Part shown: piece after piece, positions 6,485 to 6,825 of the stretch
Layout of the letters: each line of letters starts with the position of its first letter
How positions within the stretch are numbered: the stretch's first letter is position 1
NCBI GenBank assembly: GCA_020443945.1
Contig: JAIZWN010000682.1
Coordinates: 1 to 6,825, forward strand
Source of the DNA: Candidatus Thiosymbion ectosymbiont of Robbea hypermnestra
GTDB lineage: Bacteria > Pseudomonadota > Gammaproteobacteria > Chromatiales > Chromatiaceae
Direction: 5' to 3'
DNA length: 6,825 bases
Translations under genes and position numbers: made by a program
The notes under the pieces: generated by a model
Seen by the model: the letters and a program-made list of their open reading frames with translations, nothing else
What the model was told of the DNA's origin: nothing
Databases searched by the model: none

Positions 6485-6491
6485 AAGAAAC

Positions 6492-6516
6492 GAAAAAATC
6501 CGGCTACCGAATTTTT
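6492..6516. terminator. Weak, possibly bidirectional terminator
   Basis: GAAAAAATC, then CGG-CTA-CCG, then AATTTTTC: an A-tract, a tiny 3-bp GC stem and a T-tract, about 70 bases after the aceK stop. The A/T tracts fit both directions, but the GC stem is too short to be convincing alone. It may act with the hairpin just upstream. Confidence 0.3.
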
Positions 6517-6554
6517 CAAGTGCCCTTCAATCGATATTGCGGACTTTCATCGGG

Positions 6555-6620
6555 GGGAAAGGGGTCAGGTCTTGACCCGTGCCTTCAAGGGTCACGGATC
6601 AAGACCTGACCCCATTTCCC
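6555..6620. repeat. Long REP-like hairpin (GGGGTCAGG type)
   Basis: GGGGTCAGGTCTTGA (6561-6575) pairs perfectly with TCAAGACCTGACCCC (6599-6613). The stem extends outward as GGGAAA (6555-6560) with TTTCCC (6615-6620) past one bulged A (6614). It extends inward as CCGTG (6577-6581) with CACGG (6593-6597) past one mismatch. An alternative inner stem is TGACCC (6573-6578) with GGGTCA (6589-6594). From memory, GGGGTCAGGTCTTGA-type palindromes are widespread in proteobacteria and often lie near REP-associated tyrosine transposase genes; none is in this window. The right edge abuts the transposase remnant at 6621. Confidence 0.8.
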
Positions 6621-6699
6621 TTGGTCTTCATCCCCTTGATCGCATCCAGGGATACCTTGGCTTTGAACTCCGGGGGTGGATCTTTCGCTTGCTTGACAT
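6621..6699 (-). pseudogene. IS3-family transposase OrfA, N-terminal remnant
   Basis: On the minus strand, an ATG at 6697-6699 follows GAGG eight bases upstream and reads MSSKRKIHP. One base out of frame it then reads PEFKAKVSLDAIKGMKT. This is the helix-turn-helix start of IS3-type OrfA proteins (family pattern PEFKAKVALEAIKG). Restoring one C to the run of five C in the frameshift zone would join the halves as MSSKRKIHPPEFKAKV. After the MKT codons the homology stops where the arm of the hairpin at 6555-6620 begins. Only about 26 codons remain of a protein normally near 90-100, with no OrfB or inverted IS end visible. It is a dead relic; a sequencing slip could explain the frameshift but not the truncation. 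Confidence 0.65.
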
Positions 6700-6720
6700 G
6701 GTTGATACCTCGGCAGGGCG

Positions 6721-6746
6721 GTTACTGTTGCCCGTAGTTACTGTTG
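6721..6746. repeat. Two direct copies of GTTACTGTTG
   Basis: GTTACTGTTG occurs at 6721-6730 and again at 6737-6746, separated by CCCGTA. The pair lies 22 bases upstream of the transposase remnant's ATG, so it may belong to the old IS leader region. I see no gene in the remaining bases 6747-6825. Confidence 0.6.
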
Positions 6747-6825
6747 GGTCCCGGATGATTGCATAGGGACTAAACTTGGGCCATTGTTGCGTGGCCGGGC
6801 GGTTTTGGCGTTACTCGTAGCCGAC

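Noticed and set aside
6693..6721. TTGACA as a promoter near the right end
   Set aside because: The -10 position at 17 bases is GGGCGG, and the hexamer lies within the IS relic start read on the other strand.

Overview
The window reads as a high-GC gammaproteobacterial chromosome segment. It carries four intact, unrelated housekeeping-type genes: topA, a single-domain rhodanese gene, an rraA-like gene and aceK. The lineage call is inference from protein resemblance (AceK and RraA look like Pseudomonas/enteric-type homologues) and from intergenic palindromes of the kind common in Chromatiales and Methylococcales-like genomes. It cannot be narrowed to genus by eye.

Layout. Positions 1-454 are non-coding, with nested inverted repeats (26-128), one copy of a ~112-bp dispersed repeat (208-319) and a weak promoter candidate for topA. 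topA (455-2749, +) encodes a complete 764-residue type IA topoisomerase with four C-terminal tetracysteine fingers. A 15-bp hairpin (2840-2875) lies between topA and the convergent rhodanese gene (2889-3317, -), whose start is fixed by a good ribosome binding site and which has a plausible sigma70 promoter (3354-3382). The rraA-like gene (3515-4039, +) is divergent from it. Positions 4040-4696 hold 657 bases of repeats: a small hairpin, two more copies of the ~112-bp repeat facing each other, and a ~219-bp palindromic MITE-like element enclosing a perfect 26-bp palindrome. aceK (4697-6421, +) encodes a full-length 574-residue isocitrate dehydrogenase kinase/phosphatase. Positions 6422-6825 hold hairpins, a long REP-like hairpin (6555-6620) and a frameshifted, truncated start of an IS3-type transposase orfA on the minus strand (6621-6699).

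The genes do not form an operon; each appears to be its own transcription unit separated by repeats. AceK points to a glyoxylate bypass that competes with the TCA cycle at isocitrate. The RraA-like protein has the full aldolase-type motif, so a role in keto-acid metabolism is as likely as RNase E control. The rhodanese suggests persulfide or sulfane-sulfur handling. I see no defence system, CRISPR array, tRNA, rRNA or obviously new multi-gene system. The unusual content is the intergenic repeat landscape, especially the ~112-bp family, two of whose copies differ only by transitions and two single-base gaps in my hand alignment.
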